A DNA stretch of 64,000 nucleotides from DATARN01 sp963851105 (GTDB lineage Bacteria; Actinomycetota; Acidimicrobiia; Acidimicrobiales; Palsa-688). The stretch's first letter is position 1. Every line of letters begins with the position of its first letter. The notes under the pieces are model-generated. The model saw only the letters and a program-made list of their open reading frames with translations, searched no databases and was not told where the DNA came from. This document shows positions 1 through 8,508 of the stretch, piece by piece. The stretch covers positions 372,001 to 436,000 of the forward strand of contig CAWKNP010000009.1 of assembly GCA_963851105.1 (NCBI GenBank). Reading direction: 5' to 3'. Made by a program: the position numbers and the translations under genes.

Positions 1-2238
1 TTCGGGCGTGGTCGCCAGGCGGGCCAGCACCCGAAAAGCTCTCTCAAGGCCCAGGCGGAGCCGTACCTCGGTGACCGGCTCGCCGAGCAGGGTGACACCT
101 GCGTCGGGACGGATGTGGCCGGTGCGCAGCAGTTGCAAGGCGGTCTCGTACAGCTCCCGGGTCACGCTGGCCCGCTGCTCGCCGCTCAGCTTCAAGCGGC
201 CCACGGTGGCGTCGGCCTGGGTCAGGTCGGCGAGGGCCGGCGTCGTCGTCCCGTCCACCTCGATGAGGGCCCGGGCGGCACTCAGCTGGGCGTCGAGATA
301 CGAACTCGATCCCTCGGGGACCCGGTTGTAGGCCTCGACGGCACCAACCCGGTCGCCCATCGCCAGGCGGCAGCGGGCCAGCCCGAATGATGCAGTGGTG
401 AATCCCCGATCGGTGCGGGACACCACGTCGTACCACGGCGCCGCCCGGTCAGCCGCCCCCGCCGCCTCGGCGGTCACGCCCAGGGCCAGCTTGGGCGCCA
501 GCTCGCCCGGCAACTGGCTGTAGATGCGGTCGAACGCCGCCCAGGCGCCGGCGGTATCGCCCTGGTCAACCGCGGACAGCCCCCGCAGCCACCACACCCG
601 CCAGTCCCACGGATCGTTGCTTTCGATGATGGCGAGGATTCGTTCCGCCTCGGCCGGCGTCCCGGTGTCGATGAGGCAGCGGGCCAGCCGGAGGTCGACC
701 TCGACGGAGTCGACGGGCGCGTGCACCAGCAGCTCGAGCTGCTCGATGGAACTGGCCGACCCGAGTGTCGCCAGGAAGCCGGCGCCGGGGTCGTCGGCCG
801 CCACAATCGGCGCGGGCAGCAGCCGCCAGTCGGGCCGGTCCGGCCGGGCCCGGAGGTCGGTGGTGAACTGCTCGCTCGGCGCCGGCCGGGGGAGCCCGGT
901 GCTGGCCGCCACGATCTCCCGGAGCACGCCGATGAGCTGATCGGCCATCTCGTCGGCGGACTGGAAGCGAGCGTCGGGATCGGTGGCGGTGCCGCGGAGG
1001 AGAAAGCGGTAGAGCGAGTCGAAACGGGCGAACAGCGCGATCGCGTCGGGGCCGGGCAGGCTGGCCACGAACTCGCGCTGGTAGCCCTTGAAATCGATGC
1101 TCAGCGCGGCAAGCGTGCGGGCGACGGTGTACAGGTCCGACGAGATCGACGGGCCCACCGTCGCGATCTCGGGCGCCTGGTACCCGACGGTGCCGTAGAC
1201 CGCGCTCGTCTCGTCGTCGAGGCGGCGGACACCGCCCAGGTCGATCAGCTTGAGGGCCTCGTCACTCTGGATGACATTGTCGGGCTTGAAGTCGCAGTAG
1301 ACGAGGCCGAGATGGTGCAGGTAACCGAGGGCCGGGAGGATCTCGAGGACGTAGGCGATGGCCTGCTCGACAGGCAGTGGGTCGACGGCGCCGCCTTGGA
1401 GGGCACGGCGCTCCTTGAGCAGGTCCTTCAGCGACGATCCGCCGACATACTCCATCACGATGTAGCCGGAGCCCTTGTGCTGGACGAAGTTGAAGATCTT
1501 GACGATGTTGGGGTGCTCGACCTGGGCCAGGAAACGCCGCTCGGCCACGGCCGCGGCCAGGGCGTCGTCGTCGCCCGCGTCGAGCAGGCCCTTCAGCACG
1601 ACCCAACGGTCGGAGACGTTGCGGTCCCTCGCCAGGTAGATCCAACCCAGGCCGCCGTGAGCCAGGCAGCCCACCACGTCGTATTGGCCTGCCACCAACT
1701 CGCCGCGGGCGAGCTTCGGGCTGAACGAGAACGCATGGCCGCAATGGCGGCAGAAACCCTCAGGGCGACCCTTGACGCCGTCGCGGTCGCGGCCGACGGG
1801 TTCGCCGCAGTGGGCGCAGAACCGCTTGTCCTGGGGCACCTCGGGGTTGGCCATGATGGCGGCCGACGGGTCGCGATAGGGCACGGGCGGCACCTCGACC
1901 AGCCCGGAGCCGAGATGGCTGCGGCCCGTGCCGCGGGTGCGCCCCGAACCACCGCGCAGCGTGCCGGTGCGCCCGGTGACGCCGGAACGGCCGGTGATCC
2001 CCGAACGGCTGGAGACCTGTGACCCGCCGATGGACCCGGTCGGCCCCGAGGAGTGCGGGGGCCCCGAGGGGGCCGAAGTCCGTGAAGGCCCCGAGGCCGG
2101 AGTCGGTGAGGGCGCCGGGGGCCCTGCCGGCCGGATCGGCGCGCTGGAGGACGGGGGAGCCGATGCCGGCGCCAGGCCGCACACGTTGCAGTAGCCGTCC
2201 TCGATGGTCCCGGTGCAGCCGGGGCGCACGCACTTCAT
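1..2238 (-). CDS. pknG: PknG-family Ser/Thr protein kinase (runs off left edge)
   Basis: Cytosolic eukaryotic-like kinase; in mycobacteria and corynebacteria PknG phosphorylates GarA/OdhI and so sets flux through 2-oxoglutarate metabolism. 746 codons are present, close to the 750 aa of M. tuberculosis PknG, so little should be missing. Visible in order: an N-terminal Cys ribbon (C3, C8, C17, C20), a Ser/Gly/Pro-rich linker (about 25-120), rubredoxin-like knuckles C141xxC144 and C163xxC166, a kinase core with K216 in VVLKG, the PknG-type catalytic loop YCDFKPDN (D296, N301) in place of HRD, DLG at 313, and a helical TPR-like C-terminal part. The ATG overlaps the upstream stop (ATGA), so it is translationally coupled as the last gene of the glnX-glnH operon. 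The family assignment is firm; the substrate is inferred. Confidence 0.95.
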   Translation of the reverse strand, partial: MKCVRPGCTGTIEDGYCNVCGLAPASAPPSSSAPIRPAGPPAPSPTPASGPSRTSAPSGPPHSSGPTGSIGGSQVSSRSGITGRSGVTGRTGTLRGGSGRTRGTGRSHLGSGLVEVPPVPYRDPSAAIMANPEVPQDKRFCAHCGEPVGRDRDGVKGRPEGFCRHCGHAFSFSPKLARGELVAGQYDVVGCLAHGGLGWIYLARDRNVSDRWVVLKGLLDAGDDDALAAAVAERRFLAQVEHPNIVKIFNFVQHKGSGYIVMEYVGGSSLKDLLKERRALQGGAVDPLPVEQAIAYVLEILPALGYLHHLGLVYCDFKPDNVIQSDEALKLIDLGGVRRLDDETSAVYGTVGYQAPEIATVGPSISSDLYTVARTLAALSIDFKGYQREFVASLPGPDAIALFARFDSLYRFLLRGTATDPDARFQSADEMADQLIGVLREIVAASTGLPRPAPSEQFTTDLRARPDRPDWRLLPAPIVAADDPGAGFLATLGSASSIEQLELLVHAPVDSVEVDLRLARCLIDTGTPAEAERILAIIESNDPWDWRVWWLRGLSAVDQGDTAGAWAAFDRIYSQLPGELAPKLALGVTAEAAGAADRAAPWYDVVSRTDRGFTTASFGLARCRLAMGDRVGAVEAYNRVPEGSSSYLDAQLSAARALIEVDGTTTPALADLTQADATVGRLKLSGEQRASVTRELYETALQLLRTGHIRPDAGVTLLGEPVTEVRLRLGLERAFRVLARLATTPE

Positions 2239-3431
2239 GTGGCCACCTCCCGGGGGGCGGGCCCGGTGAGGGCCTGCCGGTACTGCCCGACGAGTCGCTC
2301 CGCCTCGTTCAGATCTGTCGGGGCGGTGAACAACGCATCCTGGGCCCGGGCGTACAAGCCGGCGACCTGGGCGTCCTCGAGCAGGCCCAGGCGATAGGCC
2401 TTGGCCCGGTAGGCGTCGAGGCGACCGCGGAGCTCGTTGCGGGTGGCCAGCGGCGCCCGGTTGGTCGCCAATGCCCGCTCGGCGGCGGCGGTGGCGGCGT
2501 GGGCCCGCGTCGTCCACTGGGCCAGCAGGTTGGCGGCGGCGCGCCAGTCCCCGCGCCCCGAGAGATCCGTCACGCGCTCAAGGATCGTCGGGAGGTCACC
2601 GGCAATCGGGGGCGGGTCCACGACCGCGGGGCGGGCGATCTTTTCCATCGCCTCGCCCCGCGCCGCACGTGCGGCCTCGGTGGTGGCCTGCAGATCCGCC
2701 AGGAGGCGTCGGGCGGCAGCGAGCTGGGCGACCAATCCGTCGCGGAGTTGCGCCAGGCGGTGGAGGTCGGCGATGACCGCGGCCAAGGACGTGGCCACGG
2801 TGGCGCCGGCGTCGTCGGCCGCGGCCAGCGGATCGCACTGCATCGCCTGGCGGAGGCTCTCCATCTCCGCCCGGACCTGCCCCAGCTCGACGCGGTCGCT
2901 TTCCCCAAGCCCCGCGGCCAGACGTTGAGCCTCCTGCAGTTGCTCTTCCAGGGGGACCAAACGGGGCTCGATGACGTGCCACTTTTCATTGCACGCGTCG
3001 ATCACCGCCATGACCTGCTGAAACGCCGCCTGCATCCGTTCGAGCAGCTGGGTCGGCGAACAGCGCGACGTGGCCTCGGCAGCCCCGAACAGGCCCCGCT
3101 GCGAAAGGGGGATGCCGGCGGTGGAAAGCTCGATGGACGGCCCGTTGACGAGCCGGTCGAGCTGCGCCAGGTGCTCGCCGTCGATCCGGGGCCGGGTCCC
3201 GCGCAGCTTGGTGGCCTGCTCGGCAATGTCGCTGAGCTGGGCGAACCATTGCCACAGCGCCGCCAAGGAACCCTGCGCGGCGGACCACCGCTGTGCCGTC
3301 ACGCCGGTGAGCGGCGCCTGGTCGAGCCGGCCCCGGGCGGTGTCGGTCTCGAGGTCCACCAGGTTGGAGGACATGGTGGCGATCGTGCTGCGCAGCCGGG
3401 CCAGTGACTGATCGATGGCTGCAAGGTCCAC
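2235..3431 (-). CDS. Helical coiled-coil protein inserted between glnH and pknG
   Basis: I do not recognise a family. The 398-aa protein has no signal peptide or membrane span and is almost wholly alpha-helical by composition, rich in Ala, Leu, Glu, Arg and Gln with heptad-like stretches, for example around residues 120-250. It starts at GTG 4 nt after the glnH stop, and its own stop overlaps the pknG ATG, so it is co-expressed with the sensing operon. In M. tuberculosis the order is Rv0412c (GlnX), glnH, pknG with nothing between, so this is an additional component here. A scaffold or adaptor between GlnX and PknG is a guess from position only. Confidence 0.75.
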   Translation of the reverse strand: MDLAAIDQSLARLRSTIATMSSNLVDLETDTARGRLDQAPLTGVTAQRWSAAQGSLAALWQWFAQLSDIAEQATKLRGTRPRIDGEHLAQLDRLVNGPSIELSTAGIPLSQRGLFGAAEATSRCSPTQLLERMQAAFQQVMAVIDACNEKWHVIEPRLVPLEEQLQEAQRLAAGLGESDRVELGQVRAEMESLRQAMQCDPLAAADDAGATVATSLAAVIADLHRLAQLRDGLVAQLAAARRLLADLQATTEAARAARGEAMEKIARPAVVDPPPIAGDLPTILERVTDLSGRGDWRAAANLLAQWTTRAHAATAAAERALATNRAPLATRNELRGRLDAYRAKAYRLGLLEDAQVAGLYARAQDALFTAPTDLNEAERLVGQYRQALTGPAPREVAT

Positions 3432-3435
3432 GGCG

Positions 3436-4431
3436 CTAGTCCCGGTACGTCGCCGCGGGAGGCGGCGGGGTGGGCGGCCCGTAGACCTTCAACAGCCACT
3501 TGTTCCAGATGGCGGCCCAGGTCCCGTCGGCCCGCATGTGTTCGAGGACGCTGTTGACGAAGCGGACGAAGTCGGGATGGTCGAGGTTCATGGCCATCCC
3601 GTACGGCTCGTCGGTGAACTTGTTGCCCACGATCACGGTGTTGGGATCTTGGGCGGCGAGGCCCGCGAGGATCGTGTCGTCGGTGGAGATGGCATCGATG
3701 GTGCCCGACTGCAAGGCGACCAGGCAGTCGGTCCAGTCGGGCACCGACACGCCGATGGCCGGGGCGGAGGCATGGGTCTTGGCCGTGTCGACGACGTTGG
3801 CGATCGAGGTGGAGCCTTCGGCCGCGCACACGTGCATGCCGCCGAGGTCGGCGCTGGTCTTGATCGGCGAGCCCACGGGAACCAAGATCCGCTGGCCGGC
3901 GTCGAAATACTCGCTGGAGAAATTCACCTGCTTGGTGCGGGCGCAGTTGATCGTCATGGTCTCGGCCACGATGTCGACCTGGCCGCTCTGCACGAAGGGA
4001 ATGCGCTGGGCGGAGTTGATGGCGGTGAACTCGATGTGGCCGGCGCTGTCGTCACCGAAGATGGCTTTCTCCACCTGCCGCAGCATGTCGATGTCGAAAC
4101 CCTCCAGCAGGCCCGTCTGGGGGTTGAGATACCCGAACAGCGCCGTGTTCTGGTCGACGCCGACCTTGAGGCGCCCCCGCGCCCTGATCGCGGCCATGAA
4201 CGACCCGCCGGGGAGGGCGCCCGGCGCGGGCAGGGGCCCCTGCGGCCGCAGGCTGGCGATCGGGTTGGTGGTGCACACCGCGGCGGTGGTCGGCGGGCTC
4301 GGCGCCACGGTCGTCGTCGTGACCTTCACCGACAGGGCGCGCAGGGCATCGCGGCTGGCGGCATCGGTATGCGAGCAGGCGACGGCCACCAGGGCGACGG
4401 CGGCGAGGACAGCGGGGAGGCGGCGCGTCAT
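3436..4431 (-). CDS. glnH: GlnH-like amino-acid-binding lipoprotein
   Basis: Solute-binding protein of family 3 (polar amino acids). The N-terminal signal sequence ends in a lipobox-like AVAC at Cys19, so it should be lipid-anchored outside the membrane. A Thr/Pro linker follows, then the SBP_bac_3 core starting at GRLKVGVDQN with the typical FDIDM, AETMTINCART and DLGGMHVCAAEGST segments. In mycobacteria GlnH binds Asp/Glu and signals through the membrane protein GlnX to PknG instead of serving an ABC transporter; no permease or ATPase lies nearby, which fits that role. The ATG overlaps the glnX stop (ATGA). Confidence 0.88.
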   Translation of the reverse strand: MTRRLPAVLAAVALVAVACSHTDAASRDALRALSVKVTTTTVAPSPPTTAAVCTTNPIASLRPQGPLPAPGALPGGSFMAAIRARGRLKVGVDQNTALFGYLNPQTGLLEGFDIDMLRQVEKAIFGDDSAGHIEFTAINSAQRIPFVQSGQVDIVAETMTINCARTKQVNFSSEYFDAGQRILVPVGSPIKTSADLGGMHVCAAEGSTSIANVVDTAKTHASAPAIGVSVPDWTDCLVALQSGTIDAISTDDTILAGLAAQDPNTVIVGNKFTDEPYGMAMNLDHPDFVRFVNSVLEHMRADGTWAAIWNKWLLKVYGPPTPPPPAATYRD

Positions 4432-5759
4432 CGATATTCGTTGATCCGGTGCTCGAGGCCGGCGACGGCGAGGCCGGCGGCGATGGCTGCCAGGGCGATG
4501 ACCCCGAAGCCGAGAAGGGACAGATCGCGCCGGGCAGCGGCCGCTTTGCTCTGGAAGACCTTTTGGGCCTGGTCGAGAGGCTTGCTGATGGCCCGGTTCA
4601 ACTGGTCCGCGGCAGGCAGCACGTCGCCAGGGTCGGTCCCGGTGGCGCTCGTGACGGCCTGGGCGAACAGACCTTTGGTGGCGGCGTCGATGACGCCCTG
4701 ATGGGCTTTCAGGTAGGCGGCATAGAGGCTGACGGGGATGCCCGGCGCGGGCGCCACGTTGGCGGCGCGCTCGATCAGGCCGCCGGTGCCGTTCGGGGGC
4801 GCCCCCAGCTCGGCGATCACCGCGTTGGCATCGGCCAGGTTGGCGCTGCCGCTGCCCCGCGACACCAGGAACAGGTTCTCGTCGGCCTGGGCCCGCGACA
4901 GAAGGATGCGGGCGCTGGACAGCAGCTGGACCGGGTCGGACCCCTTAGTTCGGGCCTCGTTGAGCCGGGAGGCCGACGCCAAGAACGCCACCACCAGCCA
5001 CGACAGCAGGGCAACGGTGGCGACGGTTGCGGCCAGTAGGGATGGGTTGAGCAGGCGGTTGGTCCGGTGGGCGACGAACCCTTGGCTGAGCACCAGAAGG
5101 CCGAGGGCGAGGAGAGCCGCCACCACGATCCCGATGACGTCGCGGAGCGACTGGCCCGACTGGTACGCCCGGTCGAGGCGTCCCGCCTCCACCTGGTACA
5201 GCTGCCCGACGGCGGGCAGGATCGCCTTCTGCATGAGGGTGGATCCTTCCCGCAGGTAGGCGCTGCCGACCGTCAGGCCGAGGCGGTTGTTGACCCGGGC
5301 CGACTCGACCAGGCCGCTGTAGGTCGGGAGGTCCTTGTTGATGACGGCCAGGGCTTGGGCCGCCTCCTCCGACGATCCCGCCTGGCGCGCCACCGATGCC
5401 AGCTGGTTGGCGGCCGCCGTCAGGTCGTCGAGATATGCCTGGCGGCGAGCCGGCGGCTCGAGGCCCGCCTTGAGGAAGGTGTTGGTCGCGGTGGCGTCGG
5501 CGTCGGCCAACGACGAGTAGATGATCTCGGCGCCCACCAGCAGCGGCTCGACCTGCTGGCCGACGGCGTTGGTGGCCCGCTGGCGGGCCCGCAGGGCGCC
5601 GGTGCCGACGATCGCCACCAGCAGCATCACGACCACGATGGCGCCCGCAGCCAACCGCATCCGGCCCGGGGTGGTCCGCGCCCGTTTGCTCAGGCGGGCC
5701 ACAACGGCGGCCCCGGTGACCGCCGGGCCGGACACCGCGGCGCTAGTGGTGGCTGCCAC
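4428..5759 (-). CDS. glnX: GlnX-like four-span membrane sensor protein
   Basis: 443-aa integral membrane protein with spans at about residues 36-56, 207-226, 240-262 and 414-435, separating two helical extracytoplasmic domains (about 57-206 and 263-413). Architecture and position match Rv0412c/GlnX, which relays GlnH ligand state to PknG. The start is GTG; a purine-rich GGGAGGA lies about 30 nt upstream but no clear -10 box is visible. It is the first gene of the glnX-glnH-coiled-coil-pknG operon. The assignment rests on topology and synteny because the family diverges strongly in sequence. Confidence 0.75.
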   Translation of the reverse strand: MAATTSAAVSGPAVTGAAVVARLSKRARTTPGRMRLAAGAIVVVMLLVAIVGTGALRARQRATNAVGQQVEPLLVGAEIIYSSLADADATATNTFLKAGLEPPARRQAYLDDLTAAANQLASVARQAGSSEEAAQALAVINKDLPTYSGLVESARVNNRLGLTVGSAYLREGSTLMQKAILPAVGQLYQVEAGRLDRAYQSGQSLRDVIGIVVAALLALGLLVLSQGFVAHRTNRLLNPSLLAATVATVALLSWLVVAFLASASRLNEARTKGSDPVQLLSSARILLSRAQADENLFLVSRGSGSANLADANAVIAELGAPPNGTGGLIERAANVAPAPGIPVSLYAAYLKAHQGVIDAATKGLFAQAVTSATGTDPGDVLPAADQLNRAISKPLDQAQKVFQSKAAAARRDLSLLGFGVIALAAIAAGLAVAGLEHRINEYR

Positions 5760-5841
5760 GCGTCCCCGCTGCCCCGGTTGTCACCAGTCCAAATCCTCCC
5801 GTAGCGCCGGCCACACGGTACCGCTCGGCGCGATTGCCATC

Positions 5842-6774
5842 TCATTTCAGTATGGCCAGCCCGGGACGGTGCGCATCGGCCAGCATTTGGGCATCGCTAT
5901 TTGTGGTCGCGGCCAGGTAATGGTTGAGGAAATCCACCGTGACCGCCTCGACGACCGTTTGCCATTTGCTGCCACCGGCAAAAGGCGGCAGATGACCGGC
6001 GCCGAGCAGTGTGAGCAGGAAACGGGGGCTGGTGGCCTGGTCGAACACCGCCTGGCTCCGCGCCGGGGGATTGATGGTGTCGTGATCGCCTTGCATCACC
6101 AGCAGCGGCGGGTTGGGGCCCTGGCGGGGGACCGGCTGGCCGGACATGGCGATGACCGCCTTGACCGCGGCCACGCCCTGCTCGCCCACGGCGAGCGCGT
6201 CCTCGGCACCGTCGGAGTGGCCGGTCACGGCGATGCGGGTCGGATCGATGGGAAGCGCGGAGCCTGCCTTCGAGACCAGTGAGGCCATGACGAAGCGGAC
6301 GTCGGCGGGTTGGTTGTCCAGGTCGAGTTCGTCGAGGGCGGCCCCGGCCACCGACGGGTCGGACAGGGGGAAACGGGGAGCCGCGACAACGTAGCCGGCG
6401 GCGGCCCAGCGCCGGCAGAGGGCGGCGTAGGTCTCGGGCCCGACCTGATAGCCGGGTGCGAACATGACCAGCGGCCAGCGGGTCCCCACCGTCGGGTACC
6501 ACACCACGGTGGTGAGGGCGCGGGTGGCAGCCACCTGCACACCGCGGCTGACCGTGGGCCGGGATGCGTCGACCAGTGCGATGGTGGTGGTCGTCACCGG
6601 GTAGGGCGGAGAGGGCGGCGCGACCGTGGTGGAGGTGGAGGTGGTCGGCGCCGCGGCGGTCACCGGTTCACTCGTCGTGGTGGCGGCCGCCGGGGGCGGC
6701 GGCGCCAGCCGCCGCGATGCCCTCGGCGGCGTGGCGGCGTGGCACGCCGCCACCAGGGCGGTCAGCGCAATCAC
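5842..6774 (-). CDS. Alpha/beta-hydrolase lipoprotein
   Basis: Secreted serine hydrolase related to dienelactone hydrolases and PAF-acetylhydrolase-like enzymes. After LVAAC, a lipobox at the very N-terminus, comes a long Pro/Ala/Thr linker (about residues 14-65), then the fold: WYPTVG, the oxyanion-side FAPGYQ, the nucleophile elbow GHSDGA, an acid in GDHDT and a terminal His in GAGHLPPF. The only available start in frame is GTG, which leaves an unusually short signal peptide without positive charges; the codons upstream (…HRSRLFA) would complete a perfect signal peptide but contain no ATG/GTG/TTG before the stop. Substrate unknown. It is divergent from the CBS gene. Confidence 0.8.
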   Translation of the reverse strand: MIALTALVAACHAATPPRASRRLAPPPPAAATTTSEPVTAAAPTTSTSTTVAPPSPPYPVTTTTIALVDASRPTVSRGVQVAATRALTTVVWYPTVGTRWPLVMFAPGYQVGPETYAALCRRWAAAGYVVAAPRFPLSDPSVAGAALDELDLDNQPADVRFVMASLVSKAGSALPIDPTRIAVTGHSDGAEDALAVGEQGVAAVKAVIAMSGQPVPRQGPNPPLLVMQGDHDTINPPARSQAVFDQATSPRFLLTLLGAGHLPPFAGGSKWQTVVEAVTVDFLNHYLAATTNSDAQMLADAHRPGLAILK

Positions 6775-6827
6775 GGCAAAGAGGCGGCTGCGGTGCGTCG
6801 TGGGCCGACCCTACCTGGGGCTCCGGG

Positions 6828-6833
6828 TACGCT
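6828..6833 (+). promoter_or_regulatory. -10 box, leaderless, for the CBS gene
   Basis: TACGCT followed by 7 nt and then ATG. The spacing puts the transcription start at or next to the start codon, and supports the long N-terminus of the CBS protein over the internal ATG at 7126. Confidence 0.6.
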
Positions 6834-6840
6834 CGCCGCG

Positions 6841-8508
6841 ATGGATGTGCTCGTGATCGTGGGCGCCGACACCGCGCCTCCCCGGCTCCTGGCCCGAGCC
6901 AATCACCACGTCGTCATCGCGGGCGACACGGTGGCGCCCGAGACCATCGCCGGGTTGCGGGCCCGGATCCCCCATGCCGTGGGCGTGGTGGGCGCCGTTC
7001 CCGCAGGGCTGCGGGTGGCCAAGGCCCTTCACCGTGCCGGCCTCCCGGTGACGTTCTTCACCGACGAGGCGGTCACCGCCGACGCGGGGGTGGAAGTGGA
7101 CCCGATCACCGACCGGGGTCCGGCCATGGATGTCGCCGACTCGCTGGTCGATCTGTTCGGCCACACCCCGATGGTCCGCCTCGACCGCCTGGGCCGAGAC
7201 CTGTCGTGCCACCTGCTGGCCAAACTGGAATATCTCAATCCCGGCGGCAGCGTGAAGGACCGCCCGGCGCTGGCCATGATCACCGCCGCCGAGGCGGCCG
7301 GCCTGCTGGGTCCCGGGGGGACCATCGTTGAGCCCACGTCGGGCAACACCGGCGTCGGTCTCGCGCTGGTGGCGGCCCGGCGCCGTTACCGCTGCATCTT
7401 CACCATGCCCGACAAGATCGCCACCGAGAAGGTGCAGTTGCTGCGCGCCTTCGGCGCCGAGGTCATCGTGTGCCCGACCGCGGTGGACCCCGAGCACCCG
7501 GATTCCTACTACTCGGTGGCCAAGCGCCTCACCGAAACCACGGCGGGGGCCTTCCAACCCGACCAGTACCACAACCCCCACAACCCGGCGTCGCATCTGG
7601 CCACGACGGGGCCGGAGATCTGGGAGCAGACGGCGGGCCGGGTGACGCATTTCGTGGCCGGGGTGGGGACCGGCGGGACCATCTCCGGCGTCGGTCGGGC
7701 CCTGAAGGACCGCAACCCCGGCGTGCAGATCATCGGCGCCGACCCCGAGGGCTCGGTCTATTCCGGCGGCAGCGGCCGGCCCTACCTGGTGGAGGGCATC
7801 GGGGAGGATTTCTGGCCCGCGACCTATGACCCATCGGTCGTCGACCGGGTCGTGATGGTGAGCGACCGGGACTCGTTCCTCACCGCCCGCCGCCTCACCC
7901 GGGAAGAGGGCGTGCTGGCAGGCGGGTCGTGCGGCACGGCAGCGTGGGCCGCCCTGGCGATCGGCCGCGACCTCGGTCCCGACGCGGTGGTGGTGGTCCT
8001 CCTGCCCGATTCCGGCCGGGGTTACCTGTCGAAGGTCTACAACGACCAGTGGCTGGCCGACCACGGATTCCTGCGGGCGGGGGGCGAGACGGTCGGCGAG
8101 GTCATGGCCCGCAAGAACCTGGGCGGCCAGATGCCACCGCTCGTCCACGCCCACCCCGACGAGACGGTCCGGGCCACCATCGCCCTGCTGAAGGAATACG
8201 GGGTCTCGCAGATGCCGGTCGTGAAGGCCGAGCCCCCGCTGTCGCTGGCCGAGGTGGTCGGCTCGGTGAGCGACCGCTCCCTCCTCGAGCGGGCCTTCCA
8301 CGACCCATTGGTCGTCGACCGCCCCGTCGGCGAGGTCATGGACCGGCCGCTGCCCACCATCGGCATGGGCGAGGCGATTGACGAGGCGGCGGCCCGGCTG
8401 CAGCAGAGCCAGGCCGTAGTGGTCCTCGACGGCGGCCATCCTGTCGGGATCATGACCCGGTCGGACCTGCTCGAGTTCCTGGCGGGTCGCCCGGGGATCG
8501 ACGCGTGA
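6841..8508 (+). CDS. cbs: Cystathionine beta-synthase with N-terminal extension
   Basis: PLP enzyme condensing serine and homocysteine to cystathionine in reverse transsulfuration. The core starts near residue 96 and shows GGSVKDR with the PLP Lys139, PTSGNTG, GTGGTISG and GGSCGTA; two C-terminal CBS domains occupy about 425-556 and probably bind an adenosyl ligand. The first 95 residues precede the normal family start (a 461-aa protein would begin at the internal ATG 7126) and look like a small alpha/beta segment of unknown role. The leaderless -10 box before 6841 argues that the extension is real. Its stop overlaps the GTG of the MetB-like gene, so the two transsulfuration steps are coupled. 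Confidence 0.93.
   Translation: MDVLVIVGADTAPPRLLARANHHVVIAGDTVAPETIAGLRARIPHAVGVVGAVPAGLRVAKALHRAGLPVTFFTDEAVTADAGVEVDPITDRGPAMDVADSLVDLFGHTPMVRLDRLGRDLSCHLLAKLEYLNPGGSVKDRPALAMITAAEAAGLLGPGGTIVEPTSGNTGVGLALVAARRRYRCIFTMPDKIATEKVQLLRAFGAEVIVCPTAVDPEHPDSYYSVAKRLTETTAGAFQPDQYHNPHNPASHLATTGPEIWEQTAGRVTHFVAGVGTGGTISGVGRALKDRNPGVQIIGADPEGSVYSGGSGRPYLVEGIGEDFWPATYDPSVVDRVVMVSDRDSFLTARRLTREEGVLAGGSCGTAAWAALAIGRDLGPDAVVVVLLPDSGRGYLSKVYNDQWLADHGFLRAGGETVGEVMARKNLGGQMPPLVHAHPDETVRATIALLKEYGVSQMPVVKAEPPLSLAEVVGSVSDRSLLERAFHDPLVVDRPVGEVMDRPLPTIGMGEAIDEAAARLQQSQAVVVLDGGHPVGIMTRSDLLEFLAGRPGIDA

Noticed and set aside
721..2022. Plus-strand frame of 433 codons opposite pknG
   Set aside because: Shadow of the PknG frame; no start signal or recognisable protein.
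6310..6840. Upstream in-frame extension of the CBS gene
   Set aside because: It runs through the divergent hydrolase gene and is Gly/Arg-rich; the leaderless -10 box fixes the start at 6841.
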